From positions 1 to 49,577 of the forward strand of contig JAQXRI010000140.1 of assembly GCA_029218445.1 (NCBI GenBank): 49,577 nt of DNA. Reading direction: 5' to 3'. Below are positions 9,701 to 17,308 of the stretch, piece after piece. Numbering within the stretch: position 1 is the first letter of the stretch; the number at the start of each line of letters is the position of its first letter. Source of the DNA: Prevotellaceae bacterium. GTDB lineage: Bacteria > Bacteroidota > Bacteroidia > Bacteroidales > Bacteroidaceae. The translations under genes and the position numbers were made by a program. Under the pieces are notes generated by a model. It was not told where the DNA came from, made no database searches, and saw nothing but the letters and a program-made list of their open reading frames with translations.

Positions 9701-10158
9701 ACTGCGCACTGGAAAGTGACATCGAGATGTACTTCCCCGACCAATATGTCCCGAACGACAGCGAGCGAATGCTTCTTTACCGTGAACTCGACAGCCTCAA
9801 GGACGACGACGAGCTGAAACGCTATAAGCTGAGGATGATAGACCGGTTTGGCGACATTCCTGCCGTGGCTGAAGAACTGATGCAGGTTGTGCCGCTAAGA
9901 CGATATGGCAAACGTCTGGGATGTGAAAAAATAATGCTAAAGAAACAGCGCATGACACTATTCTTCGTAAGCAACCCACGCAGCGCATACTATCAGAGCC
10001 ATACGTTTGGACTGCTGCTCGACTACATAGCAGAGAATCCACGACGCTGCAACCTAAGGGAAGCCAACGGCAAACGCTCGATGATAATAGAAAACGTCAA
10101 GACAGTGGAAGAAGGAGTTGCTACACTTAAACAGATAATGAAAAGCAAACCATGCTGA
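6706..10158 (+). CDS. mfd: Transcription-repair coupling factor
   Basis: 1150 residues, full length for Mfd. The protein releases RNA polymerase stalled at DNA lesions and recruits UvrA. Visible in order: UvrB-like damage-recognition region (about 1-380), CarD-like RNA-polymerase-interaction domain around EVGDYVVHVDHGIGKFGG (about 462-480), RecG-like helicase with Walker A GDVGFGKTE (about 616-624), DEEQ box LIIDEEQKFG (about 713-722), MSATPIPRTLQ, QMRGRVGRG and the C-terminal TRCF regulatory domain. An unusual stretch at about residues 384-410 (Ser/Pro/Gly/Gln-rich, encoded at 7855-7940) lies between UvrB-like and CarD-like parts and looks inserted compared with the usual linker. The stop overlaps the following symporter start by 7 bases. 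Confidence 0.97.
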   Translation: MTIQDLQKLYSKSPKVAALGKAVEDVKLKNIFLDGLVASSAPLAFAAMALKTTTTMLFVLNDADEAGYFYHDLTQIMGEKNVLFFPSSYRRAIKYGQRDSASEILRTEVLSAIMASKEMKGESLYVVTHPEAIAELVVSRQKLDERTLQLHTDETIDVSDIVKTLRQFGFREVDYVYEPGQFARRGSIIDVYSYSCEYPFRIDFFGDDIDSIRTFEVDTQLSRDKRSSIEIVPELAVESSEKVPILDFLPDNTLMAMRDVQYVCDIVSQVYDEGFSSQAITERMESATEMERAELMKQMERSNQLVSPSEFKHRLLDFRTIEFGHRSSLTSNAIIHFNISSQPLFHKNFDLIKQCLDELSMRGFKLYILADSHKQIERLKEILASPSPEGEGSDCLQLNSVNRQTTDGGQGGFTLHEGFCDNDMKLCLFTDHQIFDRFHKYNLRSDKARSGKVALTLKEIKQFEVGDYVVHVDHGIGKFGGLVRMPQDDGYQEMIKIQYQNGDSIYVSIHSLYKVSKYKAQDNGEPPRLSHLGTGQWERLKERTKKKIKDIARDLIKLYSRRRHEKGYAYSHDSFMQHELEASFLYEDTPDQLKATNEVKADMESQKPMDRLVCGDVGFGKTEVAVRAAFKAACDSKQVAVLVPTTVLAYQHYQTFSKRLKDLPVRVEYLTRAKSTKQTNEVLKDLADGKIDILIGTQKLIGKSVKFKDLGLLIIDEEQKFGVATKEKLRQMKTNVDTLTMSATPIPRTLQFSLVGARDMSVIQTPPPNRYPIQTEIHTFGPEIIADAINFEMSRNGQVYFVNNRINDLTRMAEMIGKYVPDVRIAIGHGQMKPEELEKIILGFANYDYDVLLSTTIVENGIDIPNANTIIINGAHNFGLSDLHQMRGRVGRGNRKAFCYLLAPPLSALNPESRRRLEALENFSDLGSGINIAMQDLDIRGAGNLLGAEQSGFIADLGYETYQKILNQAVTELKNDEFADLYKDEAEANALTGEYFVDDCALESDIEMYFPDQYVPNDSERMLLYRELDSLKDDDELKRYKLRMIDRFGDIPAVAEELMQVVPLRRYGKRLGCEKIMLKKQRMTLFFVSNPRSAYYQSHTFGLLLDYIAENPRRCNLREANGKRSMIIENVKTVEEGVATLKQIMKSKPC

Positions 10159-11570
10159 TTATAACAACAATACTGATATATTTCACGGCACTGTATCTCT
10201 TCAGTCGCCTGACCAACAAGAGTTCGGACAACGACACCTTCTTCCGCGGCAACCGCAAGTCGCCATGGTACATGGTGGCCTTCGGCATGGTTGGAGCTTC
10301 AATATCTGGTGTGACATTGGTGTCGGTGCCAGGCATGGTAACCAAAATCGACATGACTTATCTCCAAACTTGTTTTGGATTCATCTTCGGCTACTTTGCC
10401 GTGGCGTTCATCCTTCTTCCCGTGTACTATCGCCACAACCTCACCACGATATATACATATCTTGGCGAACGCTTGGGACGACAGTCTTACAAAACAGGCG
10501 CATGGTTTTTCCTGTTGTCAAAGATGACAGGAGCCGCCGTAAGGTTTTACGTTGTCTGCATCATTCTACAACGCTTCGTGTTCGATGCCATAGGATTGCC
10601 TTTTGGGGCGACCGTCATAGGCATGGTTGCGCTTATATGGTTCTACACACGTAGAGGTGGCATAAAGACGCTGGTGTGGACCGACACCTTCCAAACCACC
10701 TGCCTGTTCACGGCATTGACATTGATAACCGTCAACGTGGCACAGTCGCTCAACATGTCGTTTGGCGAGGTTGTATCTACAGTGGCCAGCAGCCCAATGA
10801 GCAGGATATTCGTTTTCGACGATGCCCATTCTACACAGTATTTCTGGAAACAATTTCTGAGCGGCATTTTCATAGTAATAGTCATGACGGGACTTGACCA
10901 AGACATGATGCAGAAAAACCTCACTTGCAAGACGTTGCGCGAGGCTCAGAAAGACATGTGTACCTATGGCGTAGCCTTCGTGCCTGCCAACCTGCTGCTG
11001 CTTTCGCTTGGCGTGCTTCTCGTCGTACTCTCACAGAAGACCGGCGTGGCCTTGCCCCAGTCGGGCGACGAACTGCTTCCAATGTTTGCTGCCTCAGGCG
11101 AACTTGGCGAGTTGGTAGTAGTGTGCTTTACCATAGGCATAGTAGCCGCCTCGTTCAGCAGTGCCGACTCTGCGCTTACTTCCCTCACCACCAGCTTTTG
11201 TGTGGATATCTGCCAACGGCCTTCCGACGAGTCGCTTCGCCGCAAGGTGCATTTGGCATTGGCAGTGCTTTTCGTGGCGTTCATATTGCTGTTCCGCATG
11301 ATGAATTCATCGAGCGTCATCGATGCAATTTATACCCTTTGTTCCTACACCTACGGCCCGTTGCTTGGCCTGTTTGCCTTCGCCCTGACCACCAGTCGCA
11401 AGCCTCGCGAGGGTTTCGTGCCTTTCATAGCCTTGCTGTCGCCCTGCCTTTGCTATGTCATCGACCAGACGTCACAGACTCTTTGGAACTACCGCTTCGG
11501 CTACGAGTTGCTTATGCTCAACGGCCTCCTGACGTTCATAGGCCTCTGGCTTACATCCTCCAGAAAGTAA
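10152..11570 (+). CDS. Sodium:solute symporter (SSS family)
   Basis: 472 residues, strongly hydrophobic with about 12-13 predicted transmembrane helices starting at residue 1. Signature stretches include FRGNRKSPWYMVAFGMVGAS near the first loop and AASFSSADSALTSLTTSFCV, which fits the conserved SSS helix that lines the sodium site (Ser/Thr-rich). It carries a solute inward with Na+. The substrate (sugar, sialic acid, amino acid and others in this family) cannot be told. The ATG lies inside the last codons of mfd (7-base overlap), so expression depends on mfd transcription unless an internal promoter exists. Its stop directly abuts the stop of the convergent regulator gene. Confidence 0.87.
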   Translation: MLIITTILIYFTALYLFSRLTNKSSDNDTFFRGNRKSPWYMVAFGMVGASISGVTLVSVPGMVTKIDMTYLQTCFGFIFGYFAVAFILLPVYYRHNLTTIYTYLGERLGRQSYKTGAWFFLLSKMTGAAVRFYVVCIILQRFVFDAIGLPFGATVIGMVALIWFYTRRGGIKTLVWTDTFQTTCLFTALTLITVNVAQSLNMSFGEVVSTVASSPMSRIFVFDDAHSTQYFWKQFLSGIFIVIVMTGLDQDMMQKNLTCKTLREAQKDMCTYGVAFVPANLLLLSLGVLLVVLSQKTGVALPQSGDELLPMFAASGELGELVVVCFTIGIVAASFSSADSALTSLTTSFCVDICQRPSDESLRRKVHLALAVLFVAFILLFRMMNSSSVIDAIYTLCSYTYGPLLGLFAFALTTSRKPREGFVPFIALLSPCLCYVIDQTSQTLWNYRFGYELLMLNGLLTFIGLWLTSSRK

Positions 11571-13271
11571 TCACTTGTCCGACTCCCTTATCGTCTCGAT
11601 ATATTCAGTGGGCTGCATACCAACATCTTTCTTGAAAGTAGTGGCAAAATATTTCGGGTCCTTGTAGCCCACCTTATAGGCCAACTCGCTTATACGGATG
11701 TTGGGATGTTCTCTTGCTATGCGGCAGGCCTCCTTCATGCGTATGTCGCGCATGAAGCTGCTTACACTCAAGCCTGTGATGGAGCGGAGCTTGTTGTAAA
11801 GCGACGATGCGCTCATGCCCATGTCGGCCGCAAAGTTGTCGCGGTTGTACTCGCTGTCGCCAAGATGCTGCCTCATACATTCAATGGCTTTCTGCAGCAG
11901 TTCATTGTCAATCGAAGCTATGTTTGAGGCAGGTCTCTCTACTTCTTCTATGCTCTTCGATGTGAAGTCGCGTCGTATGCGGTTGCGGTTTTCTATGATG
12001 TTCTTTATTCTCAGTGTCAACTCACTCATCTTGAAAGGCTTGCACATGTATTCATCGGCACCTATCACCAACGACTTTCTCTTGTCCTCCTCCTGTGTGC
12101 GTGCCGTAAGCAGAATGATGGGCAGATGGCTGTAGTCCTTGTTTGTCTTTATCTTTTCAGTCAGTTCCCAACCGTCCATCTCAGGCATCATCAAGTCTGA
12201 CACTATAAGGTCAAGGTCGTTGTTCTTTATTATTTCCAATGCTTTCAAGCCATTATTGGCAGTCAGCACGTGGTATTTCGACTTAAGCAACTGCTTCATC
12301 AGCATGAGCAATTCATTATTGTCGTCAACAATGAGAATCTTGTTGGAATCGTCGTCGGCCACCGAGTCTGAGTTGAGAATGTCGTCGGCGGCTTCCACAA
12401 GACTCTGTGGCGAGAAGTCGAAGATGGCGCTTTGTGGAATGTTGATGTTTATTCTGTTCTTCTCGTCAATCTGCGAAGGCTCAAAGGCCTCCTTTCCTAT
12501 TGGCAAGGTCACGATAAACGACGTGCCTTCGTTTTCCTTTGACTTATATGATATTGTGCCTCCAATGAGATATACGAGGTCGCGTGTCAGCGACAGTCCC
12601 ACACCCGTGCCCATGGCATTGAAACGTCGATAGTCGCCATCATAGAACAGTTCAAACAGGTGCTTCTGCCTCTTGGCCGGTATGCCACAGCCATTATCCT
12701 TCACCTCTATTATGATTTGGTCGTAGTAACTATTGGTCTTTACTGTAAGGTCAATCCTTCCATCCTCTCTGTTAGTATATTTTACCGCATTTGAGAGTAG
12801 GTTAAATATTATCTTGTCAATCTTGTCGGTATCAATCCATCCCATCATGCTTTCAGGGGAACACGTAACGTTAAACTGCATTTTCTTTTGTGTCATCAAC
12901 GGGACTATGCACCTTGCCGTTTCTTTAATGTAAGCCATAACATCGCCATTCGAGACAAGCAGCTTCAGTCGTCCTTCGTTTGACTTGCTCGTTTCAAGTA
13001 TCTGTTGCAGCAGCCTTACCGAGCGTTGTATGTTAAGTTCCATTAGGGCGTATTCCATTTCATGCTTAGGCTCCACCTCCTTCAAATGCTCCACAGAAGC
13101 CGAAATGATGGTCATGGGAGTAAGCAGTTCATGAGTGATATTGGTAAACAACATGCTCATCTTAGCCTTTTCCTTTAGGCGTTGGTTGCGCATGTAGAGT
13201 GTCCTCGCCAATATCATAATCAAGACAATGGCGAGAAGCAGTATGAGATTAGCTATGACAGGTTCGTTCAT
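11571..13271 (-). CDS. Compact hybrid sensor kinase / response regulator with AraC output domain
   Basis: 566 residues. One membrane helix (about 5-25) is followed directly by a histidine kinase: H47 in NITHELLTP, N161 (NLLSNAVKY), D192-G194 (DNGCG) and GTGVGL 221-226. A receiver domain follows with DD at 316-317, phospho-acceptor D359 in SDLMMPEMDG and K411. A C-terminal AraC-type helix-turn-helix spans about 455-560. This is the hybrid two-component layout common in Bacteroidetes, but the large periplasmic sensor of about 700-800 residues is absent. The H box has Leu where Arg is usual (HELLTP versus HELRTP). Its stop touches the symporter stop (0 bases between), suggesting but not proving a link. 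It has its own upstream promoter. Confidence 0.9.
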   Translation of the reverse strand: MNEPVIANLILLLAIVLIMILARTLYMRNQRLKEKAKMSMLFTNITHELLTPMTIISASVEHLKEVEPKHEMEYALMELNIQRSVRLLQQILETSKSNEGRLKLLVSNGDVMAYIKETARCIVPLMTQKKMQFNVTCSPESMMGWIDTDKIDKIIFNLLSNAVKYTNREDGRIDLTVKTNSYYDQIIIEVKDNGCGIPAKRQKHLFELFYDGDYRRFNAMGTGVGLSLTRDLVYLIGGTISYKSKENEGTSFIVTLPIGKEAFEPSQIDEKNRININIPQSAIFDFSPQSLVEAADDILNSDSVADDDSNKILIVDDNNELLMLMKQLLKSKYHVLTANNGLKALEIIKNNDLDLIVSDLMMPEMDGWELTEKIKTNKDYSHLPIILLTARTQEEDKRKSLVIGADEYMCKPFKMSELTLRIKNIIENRNRIRRDFTSKSIEEVERPASNIASIDNELLQKAIECMRQHLGDSEYNRDNFAADMGMSASSLYNKLRSITGLSVSSFMRDIRMKEACRIAREHPNIRISELAYKVGYKDPKYFATTFKKDVGMQPTEYIETIRESDK

Positions 13272-13292
13272 TTATATATTGCATTTTGACTG

Positions 13293-13321
13293 CGAAGTTA
13301 CAATTTTTTTGCCACAACAAA
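13293..13321 (-). promoter_or_regulatory. Probable promoter of the hybrid regulator gene
   Basis: Minus strand TAACTTCG (13300-13293, one mismatch to TAnnTTTG) with TTTG (13321-13318) 17 bases upstream. It lies 22 bases before the ATG at 13271. Confidence 0.45.
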
Positions 13322-13456
13322 TCATTTTTATCAAAAAACTTCATTTTAGACTTAATAATAGTTGGTTTTTCGTGATTTTTGGTTGATTTTTAGCGATATT
13401 ATCTTAAAGTAAACCATAAATAGCTTAAACTAAACCCGCTTTCATACATTATTCAT

Positions 13457-13464
13457 TATCTTTG
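13457..13464 (+). promoter_or_regulatory. -7-like box in the intergenic gap
   Basis: TATCTTTG followed by GCA, a perfect TAnnTTTG match. No TTTG is found at the ideal distance upstream, so it is a weaker case than the two-box promoters in this window. Confidence 0.4.
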
Positions 13465-13470
13465 CAACCT

Positions 13471-13605
13471 GAAAACAACGATATTATTGGTTTAACAAGA
13501 AAATATGATATTGTATTCTATGAGATACAAAAATGGTTAAGGTTTATGGTTGATTAATTTAGTTTTTTAAGCACAAGAGCCTCACTGTGAAGTGGGGCTC
13601 TTTTA
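13471..13605 (+). ncRNA. Candidate small RNA or leader RNA of about 130 nt
   Basis: A -7-like box (13457-13464) and an intrinsic terminator (13575-13605) bracket about 130 bases with no convincing gene. A transcript would begin near 13470 and end in the U-run near 13605, about 65 bases before the HAD start. It could be an independent small RNA, or an attenuator-type leader of the HAD gene; the short frames at 13505-13540 and 13533-13553 leave a leader peptide possible. I do not recognise a known RNA family here. Confidence 0.35.
13575..13605 (+). terminator. Intrinsic terminator within the gap upstream of the HAD gene
   Basis: AAGAGCCTCACT (13575-13586) pairs with AGTGGGGCTCTT (13591-13602), one G-T wobble, GTGA loop, followed by a T-run. 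No protein gene on the plus strand ends just before it. Confidence 0.75.
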
Positions 13606-13671
13606 GAGAAGACAAGTTAAACAATACACCTTAACAAACTTAAGCGGTAATTAAAATAATTAACGATATAT

Positions 13672-14304
13672 ATGAACACTGTGATTTTGGACTTTGACGG
13701 AACTATCGCCGACACACGGTCGTTGATTGTAAAGACAATGCAACAGACCATAGCAACGCTGGGGCTCCCTGAGCGGACTGATGACCAATGTGCTGAAATG
13801 ATTGGCTTGCCGTTGCGCCAGTCGTTTGCCGACCTCATTCCCATGGACGACGAAACGGCCGACAAATGCGACACGACCTACCGTGAACTGTTCCACATCA
13901 ACAACAAACCCGGAATTGTAAAATTGTTTCCCATGGTTTCCGAAACTATCCAGGAAATGTATGCCATGGGGCTTGTAATTGCCATAGCAAGCAGCAGAGG
14001 ACATGACACCCTCGACACGTTCCTACATGAAATGGGATTGTCAAGATACATCTCTTACATTGTATCTGCCCAGGACGTAGAATGTGCCAAGCCCGCACCC
14101 GACATGGTGTATAAGGTCATTGAACACTGCGATGCTGCCAAAAACAATGTTATAGTTGTGGGCGACACCATTTTCGACATTGACATGGGAAAGAATGCCG
14201 GCGTGAAAACTTGCGGCGTAACCTATGGAAACGGAAAGGAAGAAGAGCTTCAGTCGGCAGATTATGTAATCGACAACTTCAGCAAACTATTGGATATAGT
14301 TTAA
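13672..14304 (+). CDS. HAD-superfamily hydrolase, phosphoglycolate phosphatase-like
   Basis: 210 residues. Motif I DFDGTIADT gives the nucleophile D7 and general acid D9. Motif II is the serine pair in AIASSRGHD, motif III the lysine in AKPAPDMVYK and motif IV GDTIFDIDMG. The helical cap between motifs I and II places it in subfamily IA with phosphoglycolate, beta-phosphoglucomutase and pyrophosphatase-type enzymes. It is cytoplasmic and Mg2+-dependent; the physiological substrate is not deducible. It stands alone with a bidirectional terminator after it, and the gap before it contains the candidate RNA. Confidence 0.85.
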   Translation: MNTVILDFDGTIADTRSLIVKTMQQTIATLGLPERTDDQCAEMIGLPLRQSFADLIPMDDETADKCDTTYRELFHINNKPGIVKLFPMVSETIQEMYAMGLVIAIASSRGHDTLDTFLHEMGLSRYISYIVSAQDVECAKPAPDMVYKVIEHCDAAKNNVIVVGDTIFDIDMGKNAGVKTCGVTYGNGKEEELQSADYVIDNFSKLLDIV

Positions 14305-14322
14305 AATTATCATAAGTTGAGC

Positions 14323-14375
14323 GTTGATAGTTGACAAATGGTAATTGACGTATTTTTTAATTTTCAACCATCAAC
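14323..14375. repeat. Imperfect inverted repeat with GTTGA motifs
   Basis: GTTGATAGTTGA (14323-14334) and TCAACCATCAAC (14364-14375) are reverse complements with one mismatch. A related sequence with TCAAC/TCATCAAC units occurs at 47047-47067, suggesting a dispersed family. Confidence 0.5.
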
Positions 14376-14381
14376 ACGTAA

Positions 14382-14420
14382 AATAAAAGGAGTTCCAGCT
14401 ATGCTCGAACTCCTTTTATT
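14382..14420. terminator. Bidirectional terminator between HAD gene and trxB
   Basis: AATAAAAGGAGTTC (14382-14395) pairs perfectly with GAACTCCTTTTATT (14407-14420) around an 11-base loop. The A-run and T-run flanks allow termination on both strands, between the convergent HAD and trxB genes. Confidence 0.85.
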
Positions 14421-14443
14421 CTTACTATGTTCTATTGTTGGCC

Positions 14444-15394
14444 TTATTGCTGCTCCAACAGATAACGTTCAGCCTCGATGGCAGCCTGACAACCGCTGGC
14501 TGCTGCAGTAATGGCCTGACGATACACAGGGTCGGCTACATCGCCTGCCACAAATACTCCCGGCACCTTTGTACGTGGTGTTCCGTCAACCTTCTTCAGA
14601 TAGCCCACCTCGTCGGTGTCAAGCCACTCCTTAAACACATCGCTGTTTGGCTTATGTCCAATGGCCAGGAAGAAACCGTCGATGGCAATATCCACAAGCT
14701 CCTCGTCGGGTTCGCCCTTGCGTTTTACCAGATGTGCACCTTCTACACCATTCTCTCCAAACAGGCCAATGGTGTTGTGTTCAAACAATATCTCGATGTT
14801 CTCTTTTGCCATTACTCGCTCCTGCATCACTTTCGATGCTCTAAGGAACGGTTTCCTTACAATGAGGAAAACCTTCTTTGCAAGCCCTGCAAGATAGAGT
14901 GCATCTTCACATGCTGTGTCGCCGCCGCCAACGACAGCCACCACCTTTTTACGGTAGAAGAATCCGTCGCATGTAGCACAAGCCGACACGCCTTGTCCGT
15001 TGTACTTGCGTTCGTCGTCGAGTCCTAAATACTTGGCCGAAGCGCCAGTAGCGATGATGACGGTGTCGGCTGTAATTTCGTGTCCTTCATCGGTAGTCAG
15101 GAGATACGGAGCCTTTGAGAAGTCGGCTTTCACTATCTCGCCGTCACGAATGTCGGCACCAAAATGCTCGGCCTGCTCCCTGATGTCCATCATCATCTGA
15201 TTACCGTCAACCCCTTCAGGATAGCCAGGGAAGTTCTCAACTGTTGTGGTCTGTGTAAGCTGGCCACCTGGCTGCAGACCGCAATATTCTACGGGGTTTA
15301 GGTTAGCTCGTGAAGCATAAATGGCTGCAGTATAGCCAGCCGGTCCGCTGCCTACTATAAGGCAACGTACATGCTCCTTGTGATTTTGTTCCAT
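14444..15394 (-). CDS. trxB: Thioredoxin reductase
   Basis: 316 residues, usual length for the low-molecular-weight reductase. An FAD-binding GSGPAGYTAA motif (15-24) and the redox-active pair C139-A-T-C142 are visible, followed by the NADPH-binding VVGGGDTACEDA and the C-terminal FAD motif GVFVAGDV. It passes electrons from NADPH through FAD to thioredoxin in the cytoplasm. It is the second gene of a gpx-trxB unit, starting 16 bases after gpx, which makes sense because bacterial Cys-type glutathione peroxidases use thioredoxin as reductant. It ends before a bidirectional terminator. Confidence 0.97.
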   Translation of the reverse strand: MEQNHKEHVRCLIVGSGPAGYTAAIYASRANLNPVEYCGLQPGGQLTQTTTVENFPGYPEGVDGNQMMMDIREQAEHFGADIRDGEIVKADFSKAPYLLTTDEGHEITADTVIIATGASAKYLGLDDERKYNGQGVSACATCDGFFYRKKVVAVVGGGDTACEDALYLAGLAKKVFLIVRKPFLRASKVMQERVMAKENIEILFEHNTIGLFGENGVEGAHLVKRKGEPDEELVDIAIDGFFLAIGHKPNSDVFKEWLDTDEVGYLKKVDGTPRTKVPGVFVAGDVADPVYRQAITAAASGCQAAIEAERYLLEQQ

Positions 15395-15410
15395 ATTCGA
15401 TTATTTAGAG

Positions 15411-15971
15411 TTAAATTTGTTGTGCCAAAAGCTCTTCTATCATCTTTTCGATGTTTTCAATCTTTTCTGTTGGCTCGAAACGTGCCACAACCATTCCTCT
15501 CTTGTTGGTGAGGAATTTGGTGAAGTTCCATTTGATGTCTGGCTTGCTGTCGTATTCCGGATCTTCCTTACGAAGCATGTCGTCGAGAATGTGGGCAAGT
15601 GGATGTGTCATGTCCCAACCTGCAAAGCCCTTCTGTTCCTTTAGGAACTTATACATTGGGTCGGCATCGTCGCCATTCACCTTCACCTTCTTGAAACGTG
15701 GAAATTCAGTGCCATAATTCAGCTTGCAGAACTGGTGTATGGCTTCATCGGTGCCAGGAGCCTGCTGTCCAAACTGATTGCAGGGAAAATCCAGTATCTC
15801 AAAACCCTGACTATGGTATTTTTCATATAAGCGCTCAAGTTCTTCATACTGCGGTGTGAATCCGCACTTTGTGGCTGTGTTTACGATAAGCAAAACCTCA
15901 TTGGCATACTCTTTCAGTGCCACTGCCTTGCCTTTTCTGTCCTTAACTGAGAAGTCAAAAATTGTGCTCAT
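15411..15971 (-). CDS. Glutathione peroxidase family (thioredoxin-dependent peroxidase)
   Basis: 186 residues. The peroxidatic cysteine is C36 in NTATKCGFT (Cys, not selenocysteine), with the supporting Gln in FPCNQFGQQ and Trp-Asn in KWNFTKFL completing the catalytic tetrad. The Cys in FPCNQFG is in the position of the resolving cysteine seen in thioredoxin-dependent members. It reduces hydrogen or lipid peroxides. It is transcribed first in a unit with trxB (16 bases between), so the peroxidase and the enzyme that ultimately re-reduces it are made together. Confidence 0.93.
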   Translation of the reverse strand: MSTIFDFSVKDRKGKAVALKEYANEVLLIVNTATKCGFTPQYEELERLYEKYHSQGFEILDFPCNQFGQQAPGTDEAIHQFCKLNYGTEFPRFKKVKVNGDDADPMYKFLKEQKGFAGWDMTHPLAHILDDMLRKEDPEYDSKPDIKWNFTKFLTNKRGMVVARFEPTEKIENIEKMIEELLAQQI

Positions 15972-15996
15972 TGTTATCTATTACTGTTTTACTTTG

Positions 15997-16004
15997 CAAA
16001 GATA
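15997..16004 (-). promoter_or_regulatory. -7 box of the gpx-trxB unit
   Basis: Minus-strand TATCTTTG, a perfect TAnnTTTG match, about 26 bases before the gpx ATG. The upstream TTTG box is not clear. Confidence 0.5.
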
Positions 16005-16098
16005 AGTATTTTATCTTTCACCACCAAGGTTTTCTGCTTTTTTTTGTTTTTTTTAGTTGATGTCGCTATTCCCATATCATCAACATCGACCAAAAAGC

Positions 16099-16142
16099 AA
16101 AGGGTGCCTCCCAGTATATGCAACTACTCGGACGCACCCTTT
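16099..16142 (-). terminator. Terminator of rpmE2
   Basis: AAAGGGTGC (16099-16107) pairs with GCACCCTTT (16134-16142). Read on the minus strand the stem is followed by a T-rich tract (bases 16098-16088). It lies 34 bases past the rpmE2 stop. Confidence 0.75.
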
Positions 16143-16176
16143 CAAAGTCTAAACCAATAGAAATATTGTTATATCT

Positions 16177-16431
16177 TTATTTCTTGGCAGCCTTACCATA
16201 GCGGCTCATGAACTTGTCAACACGACCTGCGGTATCGACAAGCTTGCTCTTACCCGTATAGAACGGATGCGAAGTGCTTGAGATTTCAATCTTTACCACT
16301 GGGTAAGTCTCGCCTTCAAATTCTACTGTCTCGTTGGTCTTGCAAGTAGAACGTGTAAGGAACATATCGCCGTTGGACATATCCTTGAATACGACGGGGC
16401 GATAGTTCTCTGGATGAATTCCTTTTTTCAT
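16177..16431 (-). CDS. rpmE2: 50S ribosomal protein L31, type B
   Basis: 84 residues beginning [17 protein letters not shown], with [19 protein letters not shown] in the second half. It belongs to the zinc-free (C-minus) L31 branch: the CxxC pairs of the zinc form are absent. L31 sits at the central protuberance and bridges the two ribosomal subunits. It is a monocistronic gene with its own promoter and terminator. In some bacteria type B replaces a zinc-binding paralogue under zinc limitation; whether another copy exists cannot be seen here. Confidence 0.96.
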   Translation of the reverse strand: MKKGIHPENYRPVVFKDMSNGDMFLTRSTCKTNETVEFEGETYPVVKIEISSTSHPFYTGKSKLVDTAGRVDKFMSRYGKAAKK

Positions 16432-16482
16432 TTTTTGTTAAAATATTATTGTTATAATTAATTATAATTCGCTTTTGGTCGG

Positions 16483-16514
16483 CAAAGTTACTAATATTTT
16501 TCCGTTCCAGCAAA
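16483..16514 (-). promoter_or_regulatory. Promoter of rpmE2
   Basis: Minus-strand TAACTTTG (16490-16483) with TTTG (16514-16511) 20 bases upstream; an excellent consensus match. Predicted leader about 45 bases. Confidence 0.65.
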
Positions 16515-16562
16515 TCTTTTACCCTCTTTTTCGTTTTTTTTCTAAAAAAACATGATTTTTAG

Positions 16563-16593
16563 TTTGTCATTTCAATTATATTTTGTATTTTTG
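16563..16593 (+). promoter_or_regulatory. Promoter of udk
   Basis: TTTG (16563-16566) and TATTTTTG (16586-16593) separated by 19 bases. The predicted leader is about 100 bases, long for this window, and contains an 8-codon open frame at 16617-16643 (MTDYNIIR). Confidence 0.6.
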
Positions 16594-16699
16594 CGCCTTT
16601 GAAAGCATATATTAACATGACAGACTATAATATAATAAGGTGAAAAGTTGCAGGCAAAAACGTTAAATACAACTCACACCAAAAAACTACACGTAAACA

Positions 16700-17308
16700 A
16701 TGAAAATAATTGGAGTAGCAGGCGGGACTGGCTCAGGTAAGACCACCGTCGTAAAGAAAATAGTAGAGGCTCTGCCTCCACACCATGTGGCAGTAGTGCC
16801 GCTCGACTCATACTACAACGACACGACGGGCATGACCGACGAAGCCCGGCGTGCCATAAACTTCGACCATCCCGACGCCTTCGATTGGGCTCTGCTCAAC
16901 AAGCACGTCAAGATGCTCCGCAACGGCGAATCAGTAGAACAGCCCACATATTCTTACATAATAAGCAACCGCCTGCCTGAAACCATACATGTTGACCCCA
17001 AGCCCGTGATACTTATCGAGGGTATAATGACTCTCGTCAATAAGGAGCTGCGCGACATGATGGACATAAAAATATTTGTCGATACCGACTCCGACGAGCG
17101 GCTCATACGCAATATACAGCGCGACGTCGTTGAGCGTGGACGTACAGTAGAGATGGTAATTGACCGCTACCTAAAGGTGCTTAAGCCTATGCACGAACAG
17201 TTCATCGAGCCTTCAAAAAAATATGCCGACATCATCATTCCCTTGGGTGGTGAAAACAAGACAGGCATAAGCATCATAAAGACTTACATTGAAAAAATGA
17301 GTATATGA
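16700..17308 (+). CDS. udk: Uridine kinase
   Basis: 202 residues. The Walker A loop GGTGSGKT is at 8-15, followed by PLDSYYND with the catalytic Asp and Tyr, and NFDHPDAFDW for nucleoside binding, the standard uridine/cytidine kinase pattern. It phosphorylates uridine and cytidine in pyrimidine salvage, in the cytoplasm. The stop overlaps the start of the following histidine phosphatase gene (ATGA), so the two are translationally coupled. Confidence 0.95.
   Translation: MKIIGVAGGTGSGKTTVVKKIVEALPPHHVAVVPLDSYYNDTTGMTDEARRAINFDHPDAFDWALLNKHVKMLRNGESVEQPTYSYIISNRLPETIHVDPKPVILIEGIMTLVNKELRDMMDIKIFVDTDSDERLIRNIQRDVVERGRTVEMVIDRYLKVLKPMHEQFIEPSKKYADIIIPLGGENKTGISIIKTYIEKMSI

Larger units (their letters stand above)
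13272..13671. other. 400-base intergenic region without a protein gene
   Basis: This AT-rich gap separates the minus-strand regulator from the plus-strand HAD gene. It holds the regulator promoter (13293-13321), a plus-strand -7-like box (13457-13464) and a strong hairpin terminator (13575-13605). Only very short open frames occur: 11 codons at 13505-13540 and 6 codons at 13533-13553. No remnant of a sensor domain for the neighbouring regulator is visible. Confidence 0.7.

Noticed and set aside
15411..15971. Possible selenoprotein glutathione peroxidase
   Set aside because: The catalytic position is an ordinary Cys codon (C36); there is no in-frame TGA.
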